A DNA stretch of 21,252 nt from Chloroflexaceae bacterium UBA1466 (GTDB taxonomy: Bacteria; Chloroflexota; Chloroflexia; Chloroflexales; Chloroflexaceae): positions 1 through 21,252 of the forward strand of contig DCSM01000046.1 of the NCBI GenBank assembly GCA_002325605.1, given 5' to 3'. Numbering within the stretch: the stretch's first letter is position 1; each line of letters starts with the position of its first letter. The notes beneath the pieces are model-generated. The model worked only from the letters and a program-made list of their open reading frames with translations. It was not told where the DNA came from and did not search any database. Below are positions 6,902-14,644 of this stretch, piece by piece. The translations under genes were made by a program, and so were the position numbers.

Positions 6902-9148
6902 ATGCTTTCCCCTCAAAGTGCCCAGGATCATAGCCCAAAAGGAATTATCTTTCTAGTTCATGTGGTTTCTCCCACTGTGGCCGAGTTGCTACAAGAGTTC
7001 GTGACCAAGCAAGATTATGAGGTTCAAGTTATAAACCAAGGTTGCTTCGTCCTTCTTTTGGCCCAAACGCTTGCCCCCATCCTCATCTTGCTTGACGAAG
7101 AACTGCCCGATGTGGCAGCGACGACGCTTTGTACGCAACTTAAAACGGATCCTGGGACCAAGGATATTCCGGTGGTTTTCTTTAATTCGGCGCATAAAAT
7201 CCCCGATAGAGCTAAAATCTTTCAGGCTGGGGGCGCAGGTTATCTTCTGCAACCCTTTCAAGAAGCTGAAGTTAAGGTTTGTCTTGCAATTCACACTAAT
7301 TTGAAATTGCTTCAAACCAAATTAGAGACTAAAGAAGTTCAATTAGCCCAAGAAATAGCGCATAAAAAGCGGATGAGTCTAGCTCTGATGCGCCTTTCTC
7401 GCGTTTTTGAACAAAGCCCAAGCTCGATTGTAATTGTGGACTTGGAGGGCCGCATGGAGTTTGTCAACCCCGCTTTTTCGTTGCAAACTGGCTATAGCCC
7501 CACGGAAGCGATTGGCGAAAACCCTCGAATTCTTCAATCGGGCTATCATTCGCCTGAATTCTATCTTAAACTCTGGCAAACCATTACCGAAGGGCAAGTT
7601 TGGCAAGGTGAATTTTGTAATAAGAAGAAGAATGGCGAAATCTGTTGGGAATCAGCCATCATTGCGCCCATCAAAGATCAGGAAGGCCAAACGCTTCATT
7701 ATCTGGGGATTAAGGAAAATATCACGGCCCGCAAGCAGGCGGAGGAAGCCATCCGCCAAGCAAATGCTGAATTAGCGCTGCGCGTGGCCGAATTGACCAT
7801 TTTGAACAAAGTTGCGCGGACTTTGGCGACAGAAAAAAGCCTCCAAACAGGCCTCAGTGAGATTGCCGAAGAAATCTGTAGCGGTTTTCATGCCCAAGGA
7901 ACGCTGATCTTTCTCTTAAATGAGCGCCAAACCTCGCAAATCATGGTTGCTTCGGCTCCTAATGCGCTTGGCCCGCCGGCCAACACAAATCTTGGAGATC
8001 GGTTCCCCTTAGAAAATGATCTGATTGCGGCGAAAGTTATTAAGCACACGCGCTCGTTGATTATTCCCCAAGCCCAAACTAGCCCGTTGACCAGCCATCT
8101 TCACCCCTTGCTCCGCTCGCGGAACATTCATTGCATCATGGCCGTACCTTTGCGGGCCCGTGGGAAAGCGATTGGCATGATTATCGTTTTAACCAGTGAA
8201 GGAAAGCGCGTTTTTACCACAAAAGAAGTGACGTTGGCCGAAACTATAGCGCTTCAAGTGGCAAGTGTGATTGAAAATGCCCGCCTTTTCAGTGAGCAAC
8301 AGCGGTCTTATAAGCGCATCAAGGCTCTCCATGACCAAATGCAAGCTGAAATGAGCTTGGCCCAGCACTTTCAAAAAAAATTGCTCCCGCCCCCGCGCCC
8401 CGCCTGGCCCGAACTCGATGTAATTTGCTACAGTGCCCCGGCCCGCGAAGTTGGCGGCGATCTCTATGCCTATCACGCCCTCGAAGGGGAAGCCGCCGGC
8501 AGCGGGGGCGAACCAAAGCGCAAATTTGCGCTGGCCGTGGGCGATGTCACAGGCAAAGGGATGCCCGCCGCGCTTTTAATGGCGGTAAGCCTCGCGCTCT
8601 TTAGCTCCGCCGTGCCCCAAGGGCTGGCTCCGCGTGATCTATTGCGACACCTCGATAGGTCAATTGGCATTTATACGAATACCGCCAAGATGAATTGTGC
8701 TTTATGCTATATGGAAATTACGCCTCCCGGCGAAAATGGCGAATTAGGTTGCGCCCGCATTGCTAATAGTGGTTCGATTCCGCCCTTTCTTAAACGGTTT
8801 AAGGGCCAAACCGAGTTAATCAATATCGGGGGAGCGCCTTTAGGTGCAGGGTTTGGCCAGTTGTTAGGCTATCCTGAATTAACGGTAGAAGTTGCGCCTG
8901 GCGACATGCTAATTCTTACCAGCGACGGGGTGGCCGAAGCTAAAAATGAAACAGGCGAAATGTTTGGGTTTGACCGCCTGGAAGCGGTGCTGGCCAAAGG
9001 GCCAAGCAGCAGTGCCCAAGCCTTACTTGACTATCTCAAAGCCGCTTTGAGCAATTTTGTTGGAGCCGCCGAACCCCACGATGATACGACCATTGTCGTG
9101 GTTCAAATGGGAATGCAAGTGATGAAAGAGCGCCAGGTTGGGCTTTAG
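6902..9148 (+). CDS. Pseudo-receiver-PAS-GAF SpoIIE-type phosphatase
   Basis: Predicted cytosolic sensor phosphatase of 748 residues with no membrane segment. Order: receiver-like domain (about 12-130), coiled linker, PAS (about 160-275, starting RLSRVFEQSPSSIVIVD and ending IKENITARKQA), GAF (about 295-462), coiled linker, SpoIIE PP2C (about 495-740). The receiver keeps the phospho-acceptor aspartate position (D65 in LILLDEELPD). It lacks the N-terminal acidic pair, reading FLVHVVS, and has Q117 in place of the conserved lysine (YLLQPF), so conventional aspartyl phosphorylation is doubtful. The phosphatase looks active: GGD, VGDVTGKG, TSDGVAEA and HDDTT are all present, plus C599-x2-C602. 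Start ATG 6902 has AGGAG six bases upstream. It is the first gene of a likely unit with the next paralogue and the ABC exporter. The strong promoter lies about 270 bases upstream. Confidence 0.88.
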   Translation: MLSPQSAQDHSPKGIIFLVHVVSPTVAELLQEFVTKQDYEVQVINQGCFVLLLAQTLAPILILLDEELPDVAATTLCTQLKTDPGTKDIPVVFFNSAHKIPDRAKIFQAGGAGYLLQPFQEAEVKVCLAIHTNLKLLQTKLETKEVQLAQEIAHKKRMSLALMRLSRVFEQSPSSIVIVDLEGRMEFVNPAFSLQTGYSPTEAIGENPRILQSGYHSPEFYLKLWQTITEGQVWQGEFCNKKKNGEICWESAIIAPIKDQEGQTLHYLGIKENITARKQAEEAIRQANAELALRVAELTILNKVARTLATEKSLQTGLSEIAEEICSGFHAQGTLIFLLNERQTSQIMVASAPNALGPPANTNLGDRFPLENDLIAAKVIKHTRSLIIPQAQTSPLTSHLHPLLRSRNIHCIMAVPLRARGKAIGMIIVLTSEGKRVFTTKEVTLAETIALQVASVIENARLFSEQQRSYKRIKALHDQMQAEMSLAQHFQKKLLPPPRPAWPELDVICYSAPAREVGGDLYAYHALEGEAAGSGGEPKRKFALAVGDVTGKGMPAALLMAVSLALFSSAVPQGLAPRDLLRHLDRSIGIYTNTAKMNCALCYMEITPPGENGELGCARIANSGSIPPFLKRFKGQTELINIGGAPLGAGFGQLLGYPELTVEVAPGDMLILTSDGVAEAKNETGEMFGFDRLEAVLAKGPSSSAQALLDYLKAALSNFVGAAEPHDDTTIVVVQMGMQVMKERQVGL

Positions 9149-9202
9149 TACCTTCTTGCTAACTTGACCCCGTTTATTATTTAATTCAAGCATTCTTTTT
9201 TT

Positions 9203-9231
9203 GCTTTTTGTCCCTTTGGTGGGCAAAAAGC
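9203..9231 (+). terminator. Attenuator-like hairpin between paralogous phosphatase genes
   Basis: GCTTTTTGTCC (9203-9213) pairs with GGGCAAAAAGC (9221-9231) over 11 pairs including one G-T, with a 7-base loop. A run of six Ts at 9239-9244 follows a few bases later, then AGGAGG (9249-9254) and ATG 9260. It could be a partial terminator, a processing site, or a modulator of the next ribosome site. I see no convincing promoter in the 111-base gap. Confidence 0.55.
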
Positions 9232-9259
9232 ACTTCTGTTTTTTAATTAGGAGGAAGTT

Positions 9260-12200
9260 ATGGCGATTCGGGTAAGGCAAGATACGGAGCCGAAAAGCTG
9301 TCTTTTGCTGATTCAGCCTATCTCTAAAGAGCAAAGCTTCTTGCTGGATTTATTGACAGGCCTAAAATATGTTGTCTATTTTGTTGCCAGTAATTCCGTC
9401 ACGGTCTCGCTTGTACAAGCTCTCGCGCCTGACCTTATTTTGCTCGATGCTAATGGGGCTAATAGCGCTCAGTTCTGTAAAGATTTGAAGCTGCATCATG
9501 AAACTAGCCCTATTCCGGTAATTTTCTGTGCGACCAGCGCTGAAATTCCTGATCGCGCTCAAATTTTTCAAGCGGGGGGCGCAGACTATCTGCTCCAGCC
9601 TTTTCAAGAAGCCGAAATTAGCGCTCGAATTGAGACCCAAATTAAGCTTCACCGCCTCCAAGCCCAGCTTGACAACCAGCAGACGCAGCTTCAGCAGCGC
9701 GCTAAGGAATATAAGCGCATGCGGTTGAGCCTGCTGCGGCTTTCGCGGGTTTTTGAACAAAGCCCCAGTTCAATTGTGATTACTGATTTAGAAGGCCGCA
9801 TCGAGTTTGTCAACCCTGCTTTTACCGTTCAAACGGGTTATAGTCAGGCTGAAGCCTTGGGCCAAAACCCTAAAATTCTCAAGGCTGGGCATCATTCGCC
9901 CGCCTTTTATACTGAATTATGGGAAACCATTACGCAGGGCCAAGTTTGGCAAGGTGAATTCTGTAATCGCAAGAAAAATGGTGAATTATATTGGGAATCT
10001 GCCACCATTGCGCCCATTAAAGACCACGAAGGCGTTACGATTCACTATTTAGCGATTAAAGAAAATATCTCGCAGCACAAGCAAGCAGCCGAGGCTTTGC
10101 AAAAAAGTCAAGCGCTCTTTCAGAGTGCTTTTCATCATGCCAGCGTTGGGATGACCCTGACCGATGCCCTAACGTTAATTTTTCTGGAGGTCAACCAAGC
10201 TTTCTGTGAACTTTTTGGCTATCCCCGCGAAGAGTTATTGCAGAAATCAGCCAATGATCTTGCCTATCCCCCAGATAAATATATTGGGATGCTTGAGGTT
10301 CAGGAGATTTTGGCAGGCAAACAAGAGGCTTTGCGGATCGAAAAACGCTATCTGCACAAGAGTGGTCAAATAATCTCAATCTTTTTGTGTGCTTCGGTGG
10401 TCTGCGACGCAGAGGGCCAACCACGCTACTTTGTGAGCCACTATCAGGACATCACCGAACGCAAAGAGACCGAAAAGGCGCTAAAGCAAGCCAACTATAC
10501 CCTGAAAATCACCACGCAATGTCGGCGAGTTCTGCTTCATACCGAAGATGAAGCCACGCTTTTAAATGATATTTGCCAAATCTTAGTGCAAACGGTAGGT
10601 TATCGATTAGTTTGGATCGGGTTTGCCGAAAATGATGAACAAAAAACGGTGCGCCCTGTGGCGCAAGTGGGCTATGAAGAAGATTATCTGCGGATGGTTA
10701 CCTTTAGTTGGGGCGCAGAAACCTGGCAGCAAGGCCCCCCAGGCCAGGCCATTCGCGCTGGCAAATCCGTCTTAGTCCGCGAACTTCCCGCTACGGAGCC
10801 TTGGGCCGCCAAGGCCCTCAAATTGGGCTATGCGTCGACCATCGCTGTGCCGCTCCTCTTTCAAGGCCAGGCGCTTGGGATGCTCAACATCTATGCCGCT
10901 TTGCCCACGGCCTTTGAACCGGTGGAAGTGCGCTTGCTGGAAGATTTAGCTGCCGATCTGGTCTACGGGCTGGAGGTTTTGCGGACGCGGGCGAAGCGCC
11001 AGCAGGCCGAAGAAGCGATTCTGCAAATCAATGCGGAGTTAGCGCGGCGCGTGGGCGAACTGACCGTCCTCTATAAAATTGCTCGCATGGTGGCGACCAT
11101 CCAAAATATGCAAACGGCGCTGGGGGCAGTGGCCAAAGAGCTAACGAAAGTCTTTCATGCCCAGGGAACGCTGATTTTGCTTTTGGATAGCCAGCGCACG
11201 GCCTTGTTGATTGCTGCCGTAGCTATTAGCGACCCGAATTTACCCCAGTTGCTTAAAGTCGGGGAGCTTTTTCCCTTGTTTGACTATCCAATCAGCGCTC
11301 ATGTCATCAAGAATGCTGAATCAGTGATTATCGCGGATGTGCAAACTAATCCTTCGACCAGACATATTCGCCATTTATTGCAAGAATATGCAGTCCATGG
11401 CTTATTAGTTATCCCTTTAAGCTCACGGGGGAAAGTAATTGGCTCCATAGTTATTGCTACTGCCGAAAAAGGGCGCAAAATTAGCTCTAAAGAAGTGGCC
11501 TTGGCCGAAACGATTGCGACCCAAGTTGCCAGCGCGATTGAGAATACGCACCTTCTGAGCGAACAACAGAAAGCCTACCAGCACGTTAAGACCCTTCATG
11601 ATCGGTTGCAAGCTGAAATGAGTCTGGCCCATGAGATTCAGAAGAGTTTGTTGCCCCCTCCTTCCCCCACCTGGGAAGCCTTAGAGGTAATCTGCTATAG
11701 CATCCCCGCCCGCGAGGTTGGGGGCGATTTGTATGCTTATCACAAGCTGGAAGCGCGAGCTACGGTTGCCCAAGACCGCTATGCCATCGCGGTGGGAGAT
11801 GTCACGGGCAAAGGGATGCCGGCGGCCCTTCTGATGGCGGTGAGTCTGGCTCTGTTTCGCTCGGTGGTCGAGCAAGGGTTAGCTCCCCGTGAACTTTTAA
11901 CGTTGCTCGACAAAGCGATTGAACCTTATACCAACAATGAGCAGATGCACTGTGCTTTGTGCTACCTTGAGATCACGCCGCCCACCTGCAAGGGGGAGAA
12001 AGGTCTGATCCGCATTGCGAATAGCGGCTTAATTCCCCCCTTTCTCAAGCAGTTTACGGGGCCAACCACCGAGACGAAAGTTGGTGGCCCCCCGTTAGGG
12101 GCAGGCTTAGGAGACCTTCTGGGTTATCCCGAACTGGCGCTGGAAGTTACGGCTGGGGATCTGCTCATCATTACTAGCGACGGGGTGGCTGAAGCAGCGA

Positions 12201-12424
12201 ACTTTGCAGACGAGATGTTTGGGTTTGAACGGTTGAAGGAAACGATTGCTCAAGGGCCAACCACCAGTGCCCAGGCCATGCTTGACTACCTTAAAGCGAC
12301 CTTAGCGGCTTTTGTGGGCGCAGCCGAGCCACGGGATGATGTAACCATTGTGGTACTTCAAATAGGTTGTCAAGCTTCGGTTGAAAAGCAACTTCAACCT
12401 TTGGAAATCGAAACTCTGGCTTGA
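9260..12424 (+). CDS. Pseudo-receiver with two PAS, two GAF and SpoIIE-type phosphatase
   Basis: Cytosolic paralogue of the preceding gene, enlarged to 1054 residues. Order: receiver-like domain (about 10-125), PAS 1 (about 155-275), PAS 2 (about 280-405, ending YQDITERKETE), GAF 1 (about 410-575, of the GAF_2 type with YRLVWIGFAEND), coiled linker, GAF 2 (about 600-765), SpoIIE PP2C (about 790-1035). The receiver retains D63 but has LLIQPIS where the acidic pair belongs and Q113 in place of lysine, the same losses as its neighbour. Compared with the neighbour it carries an extra PAS-GAF cassette between coiled linkers. Catalytic motifs are complete: EVGGDLYAYH, VGDVTGKG, TSDGVAEA and PRDDVT. 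C898-x2-C901 is present. Start ATG 9260 has a strong AGGAGG five bases upstream. The ABC exporter gene follows after 27 bases with no terminator, so the two are probably co-transcribed. Confidence 0.88.
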   Translation: MAIRVRQDTEPKSCLLLIQPISKEQSFLLDLLTGLKYVVYFVASNSVTVSLVQALAPDLILLDANGANSAQFCKDLKLHHETSPIPVIFCATSAEIPDRAQIFQAGGADYLLQPFQEAEISARIETQIKLHRLQAQLDNQQTQLQQRAKEYKRMRLSLLRLSRVFEQSPSSIVITDLEGRIEFVNPAFTVQTGYSQAEALGQNPKILKAGHHSPAFYTELWETITQGQVWQGEFCNRKKNGELYWESATIAPIKDHEGVTIHYLAIKENISQHKQAAEALQKSQALFQSAFHHASVGMTLTDALTLIFLEVNQAFCELFGYPREELLQKSANDLAYPPDKYIGMLEVQEILAGKQEALRIEKRYLHKSGQIISIFLCASVVCDAEGQPRYFVSHYQDITERKETEKALKQANYTLKITTQCRRVLLHTEDEATLLNDICQILVQTVGYRLVWIGFAENDEQKTVRPVAQVGYEEDYLRMVTFSWGAETWQQGPPGQAIRAGKSVLVRELPATEPWAAKALKLGYASTIAVPLLFQGQALGMLNIYAALPTAFEPVEVRLLEDLAADLVYGLEVLRTRAKRQQAEEAILQINAELARRVGELTVLYKIARMVATIQNMQTALGAVAKELTKVFHAQGTLILLLDSQRTALLIAAVAISDPNLPQLLKVGELFPLFDYPISAHVIKNAESVIIADVQTNPSTRHIRHLLQEYAVHGLLVIPLSSRGKVIGSIVIATAEKGRKISSKEVALAETIATQVASAIENTHLLSEQQKAYQHVKTLHDRLQAEMSLAHEIQKSLLPPPSPTWEALEVICYSIPAREVGGDLYAYHKLEARATVAQDRYAIAVGDVTGKGMPAALLMAVSLALFRSVVEQGLAPRELLTLLDKAIEPYTNNEQMHCALCYLEITPPTCKGEKGLIRIANSGLIPPFLKQFTGPTTETKVGGPPLGAGLGDLLGYPELALEVTAGDLLIITSDGVAEAANFADEMFGFERLKETIAQGPTTSAQAMLDYLKATLAAFVGAAEPRDDVTIVVLQIGCQASVEKQLQPLEIETLA

Positions 12425-12451
12425 TTTTAGCAAATTGAAAGGTATGGAACA

Positions 12452-14320
12452 ATGCGACCTTCACCGTTTTCTCCTAAACCTGGAAGCCCAAAAGAGGGCG
12501 AAACTTGGCCTCAACGCTGGCAGACCGTTCAAATCGCAATGCGAAATATCCCCAAAGCGTTTCGCTTAGTTTGGCAAGCTGCTCCTTGGAGTACCGTCGG
12601 GATGGCTTGCGTAACGTTGTTGGCAGCGGGCCTTCCCGCCACGCAAGCGTGGGTTGGCAAGTTGATTGTAGACAGCGTCGTCGATTCCCTCCGCCAAGCT
12701 TCACCGCCCTCCGTAGGGTTGCGGGCGACCTTACCCTTCCTCTTTTGGGAGTTTGGGCTAATCGTTTTAGCGGCCATCCTTAGTCAAACGCGGACCCTGC
12801 TGGAGCATCTACTCAACTCGGCCCTGACGCATACCGTCAATTCCGCGATTATCCGCAAAGCTCTGGCCCTTGACCTGCATTATTTTGAAGATGCAGAGTT
12901 TTACGACAAATTGCAAAATGCGCGGCGACAAGCCGATTTTCGGGCGGTTGGGATTGTCAACACCAATTTTTTGCTCATCCAGGGCATGATCACGCTTCTT
13001 TCGATAGTTTTTTTGCTCCTAAGCTTCAGCCCCCTCATCACGCTGATTCTTTTTGGCGCTACGCTTCCCTCCTTTATCGTCCAAACGCGCTATAGCCATC
13101 TCTATTTTCGCCTTTTGACCTGGCGGGCTCCCGAATTTCGCCGTATGATGTATCTTGAATATCTCTTAACGGCAGATGTTAGCATCAAAGAAGTAAAGCT
13201 CTTTGGGTTAGGCGAACCTTTGATGGAGCGGTATGAAAAGACCTTCTGGCAATTTCACCACGAAGATGCGACCCTTGCCCAGCGCCGCAGCCTTTTGAGC
13301 GTCTTGTGGGGACTTTTGGCGACAACCAGTTATTACGGCGCATACCTTTGGATTGTCTGGCGCACCATAGCAAGAACTATCTCTCTCGGCGATATGACCC
13401 TCTATTTAGCGCTTTTTCGCCAAAGCCAAATGACCTTTCAAGGCATTATCTATAACTTAAACCAACTCTATGAGAGTGGCCTCTTCATGGATAACCTTTT
13501 TGGCTTCCTTGATTTGCAACCCCAAATGCCTCTAAGCGCTCAACCGCAACCGCTTCCGCGCCCGATCAAGCAGGGAATTACGTTTCAAAATGTCTCTTTT
13601 CGCTATCCTGAGACTACTGAATGGGCGTTGCACAATGTTTCCCTGCATATTCCACCTGGCCAAAAGATCGCGCTGGTCGGCACAAATGGCGCAGGGAAGA
13701 CCACTCTGGTTAAATTACTTACCAGGCTTTATGACCCGCTTGAAGGGCAGATTCTCTTTGATGGAATTGATATTCGGGAGTTTGAACTTGCAGATCTTCG
13801 CGCTTCGATTGGGGTGATCTTCCAGGATTTCGTGCATTATCAAACAACGGCCCGCGAAAATATCGGGTTTGGCCAGATTGATGCCTTAGCCGATGATGCC
13901 AAAATCAAAGAAGCGGCCAAACGGGGGGGGGCGGATGAGCTTATTACGGCTTTGCCCGAACAATATGAGACGATGTTGGGCAAACAATTTCATCAAGGCC
14001 ATGAATTGTCGGGCGGCCAATGGCAGAAAATCGCTCTAAGTCGAGCTTTCATGCGCGAAGGCGAGATTCTAATCCTTGATGAACCGACGGCAGCCCTGGA
14101 TGCCGAGCGCGAATATGAGATTTTTCAACGCTTTCGAGAGCTAACGCAAGGTAAAATGGCTCTTTTGATTAGTCATCGGTTTAGTACAGTCCGGATGGCA
14201 GATCGAATTGCAGTTTTGGAAGGGGGCAAACTCACTGAATTGGGAACCCATGAGGAATTAGTGGCCTTGGGCCAAACTTATGCGCGGCTTTTTCAACTTC
14301 AAGCTGAAGGCTATCGCTGA
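12452..14320 (+). CDS. ABC exporter half-transporter (fused membrane and ATPase domains)
   Basis: Type IV (MsbA/MdlB-like) ABC exporter of 622 residues with the membrane domain (about 40-340) fused to the ATPase (about 370-600). Such proteins usually work as dimers exporting lipids, drugs or peptides. ATPase motifs are complete: Walker A GTNGAGKT (G410-T417, K416), Q-loop in VIFQDF, signature LSGGQ (519-523), Walker B ILILDEPTAALD with D543/E544, H-loop H575 in LISHRFST. The cargo cannot be read from the sequence. No peptidase domain or precursor peptide gene is visible, so a bacteriocin role is unsupported. Start ATG 12452 has AAAGG nine bases upstream; the ATG at 12444 is in another frame. 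It lies 27 bases after the upstream phosphatase, implying an operon. A run of nine Gs at 13923-13931, coding R-G-G-A near residue 491, is a slippage-prone spot between the Q-loop and signature. Confidence 0.9.
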   Translation: MRPSPFSPKPGSPKEGETWPQRWQTVQIAMRNIPKAFRLVWQAAPWSTVGMACVTLLAAGLPATQAWVGKLIVDSVVDSLRQASPPSVGLRATLPFLFWEFGLIVLAAILSQTRTLLEHLLNSALTHTVNSAIIRKALALDLHYFEDAEFYDKLQNARRQADFRAVGIVNTNFLLIQGMITLLSIVFLLLSFSPLITLILFGATLPSFIVQTRYSHLYFRLLTWRAPEFRRMMYLEYLLTADVSIKEVKLFGLGEPLMERYEKTFWQFHHEDATLAQRRSLLSVLWGLLATTSYYGAYLWIVWRTIARTISLGDMTLYLALFRQSQMTFQGIIYNLNQLYESGLFMDNLFGFLDLQPQMPLSAQPQPLPRPIKQGITFQNVSFRYPETTEWALHNVSLHIPPGQKIALVGTNGAGKTTLVKLLTRLYDPLEGQILFDGIDIREFELADLRASIGVIFQDFVHYQTTARENIGFGQIDALADDAKIKEAAKRGGADELITALPEQYETMLGKQFHQGHELSGGQWQKIALSRAFMREGEILILDEPTAALDAEREYEIFQRFRELTQGKMALLISHRFSTVRMADRIAVLEGGKLTELGTHEELVALGQTYARLFQLQAEGYR

Positions 14321-14321
14321 C

Positions 14322-14354
14322 CCTTGGTTTTGCCCATTTTGCAGTCTTCTAGTA
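14322..14354. repeat. 33-base direct repeat, left copy
   Basis: It begins one base after the ABC gene stop codon and matches 14528-14560 at 31 of 33 bases (counted by eye; differences at the 23rd and 31st bases). The pair brackets a 173-base hairpin-rich block, with start-to-start spacing of 206 bases. Confidence 0.75.
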
Positions 14355-14374
14355 TGAACCTCTCCTCTGGAATC

Positions 14375-14390
14375 AACGGCTTTAGCCGTT
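14375..14390. repeat. Hairpin AACGGC-TTTA-GCCGTT
   Basis: Six-base perfect arms around a TTTA loop. This is the first of three hairpins inside the direct-repeat block, and carries the GGCTTTAGCC motif seen also near 4030 and 14480. Confidence 0.55.
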
Positions 14391-14397
14391 GCTGTCT

Positions 14398-14512
14398 AAA
14401 GCCAGCAGAAAGGGTTTCATTGCTACGGGTGGCTCTCTTCAAGAGCCATCTTGGGCTACTTCTGCACCAGGAGGCCAAAGGCTTTAGCTTTTGGGGGCCA
14501 AGGGCTAAAGCC
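14398..14512. repeat. Dispersed structured repeat, copy B
   Basis: It contains the blocks AAAGCCAG, GGGTTTCAT and GCTCTCTTCAAGA shared with 3978-4120, though in different order. There are two clear hairpins: TGGCTCT (14430-14436) with AGAGCCA (14442-14448), and GGCTTTAGC (14480-14488) with GCTAAAGCC (14504-14512). No T run follows, so these are not classic terminators. REP/MITE-like non-coding repeat is the best description. Confidence 0.6.
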
Positions 14513-14527
14513 AGCCGCTTCCAATTG

Positions 14528-14560
14528 CCTTGGTTTTGCCCATTTTGCAATCTTCTACTA
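14528..14560. repeat. 33-base direct repeat, right copy
   Basis: Partner of 14322-14354. Immediately after it, AACTTAGTTTG occurs at 14561-14571 and again at 14592-14602, a further short direct repeat. A purine-rich GAGGAGGAA lies between them at 14582-14590 with no start codon at the right distance. Confidence 0.7.
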
Positions 14561-14644
14561 AACTTAGTTTGAGAAGGGAGCGAGGAGGAACAACTTAGTT
14601 TGTAGAATCGGTAGCCAAGCAACCATTTGGAAAGGTTTAAAGTC

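Noticed and set aside
6720..6938. Minus-strand open frame in the gap before 6902
   Set aside because: It is short and low-complexity, overlaps the ribosome site and start of a well-supported gene, and lacks a family signature.
14582..14590. GAGGAGGAA as a ribosome site
   Set aside because: No start codon lies at a workable distance in any frame leading to a plausible protein.
14603..14608. TAGAAT as a -10 element for the receptor operon
   Set aside because: No -35 at a suitable distance and no extended -10 were found. The receptor promoter remains unidentified.
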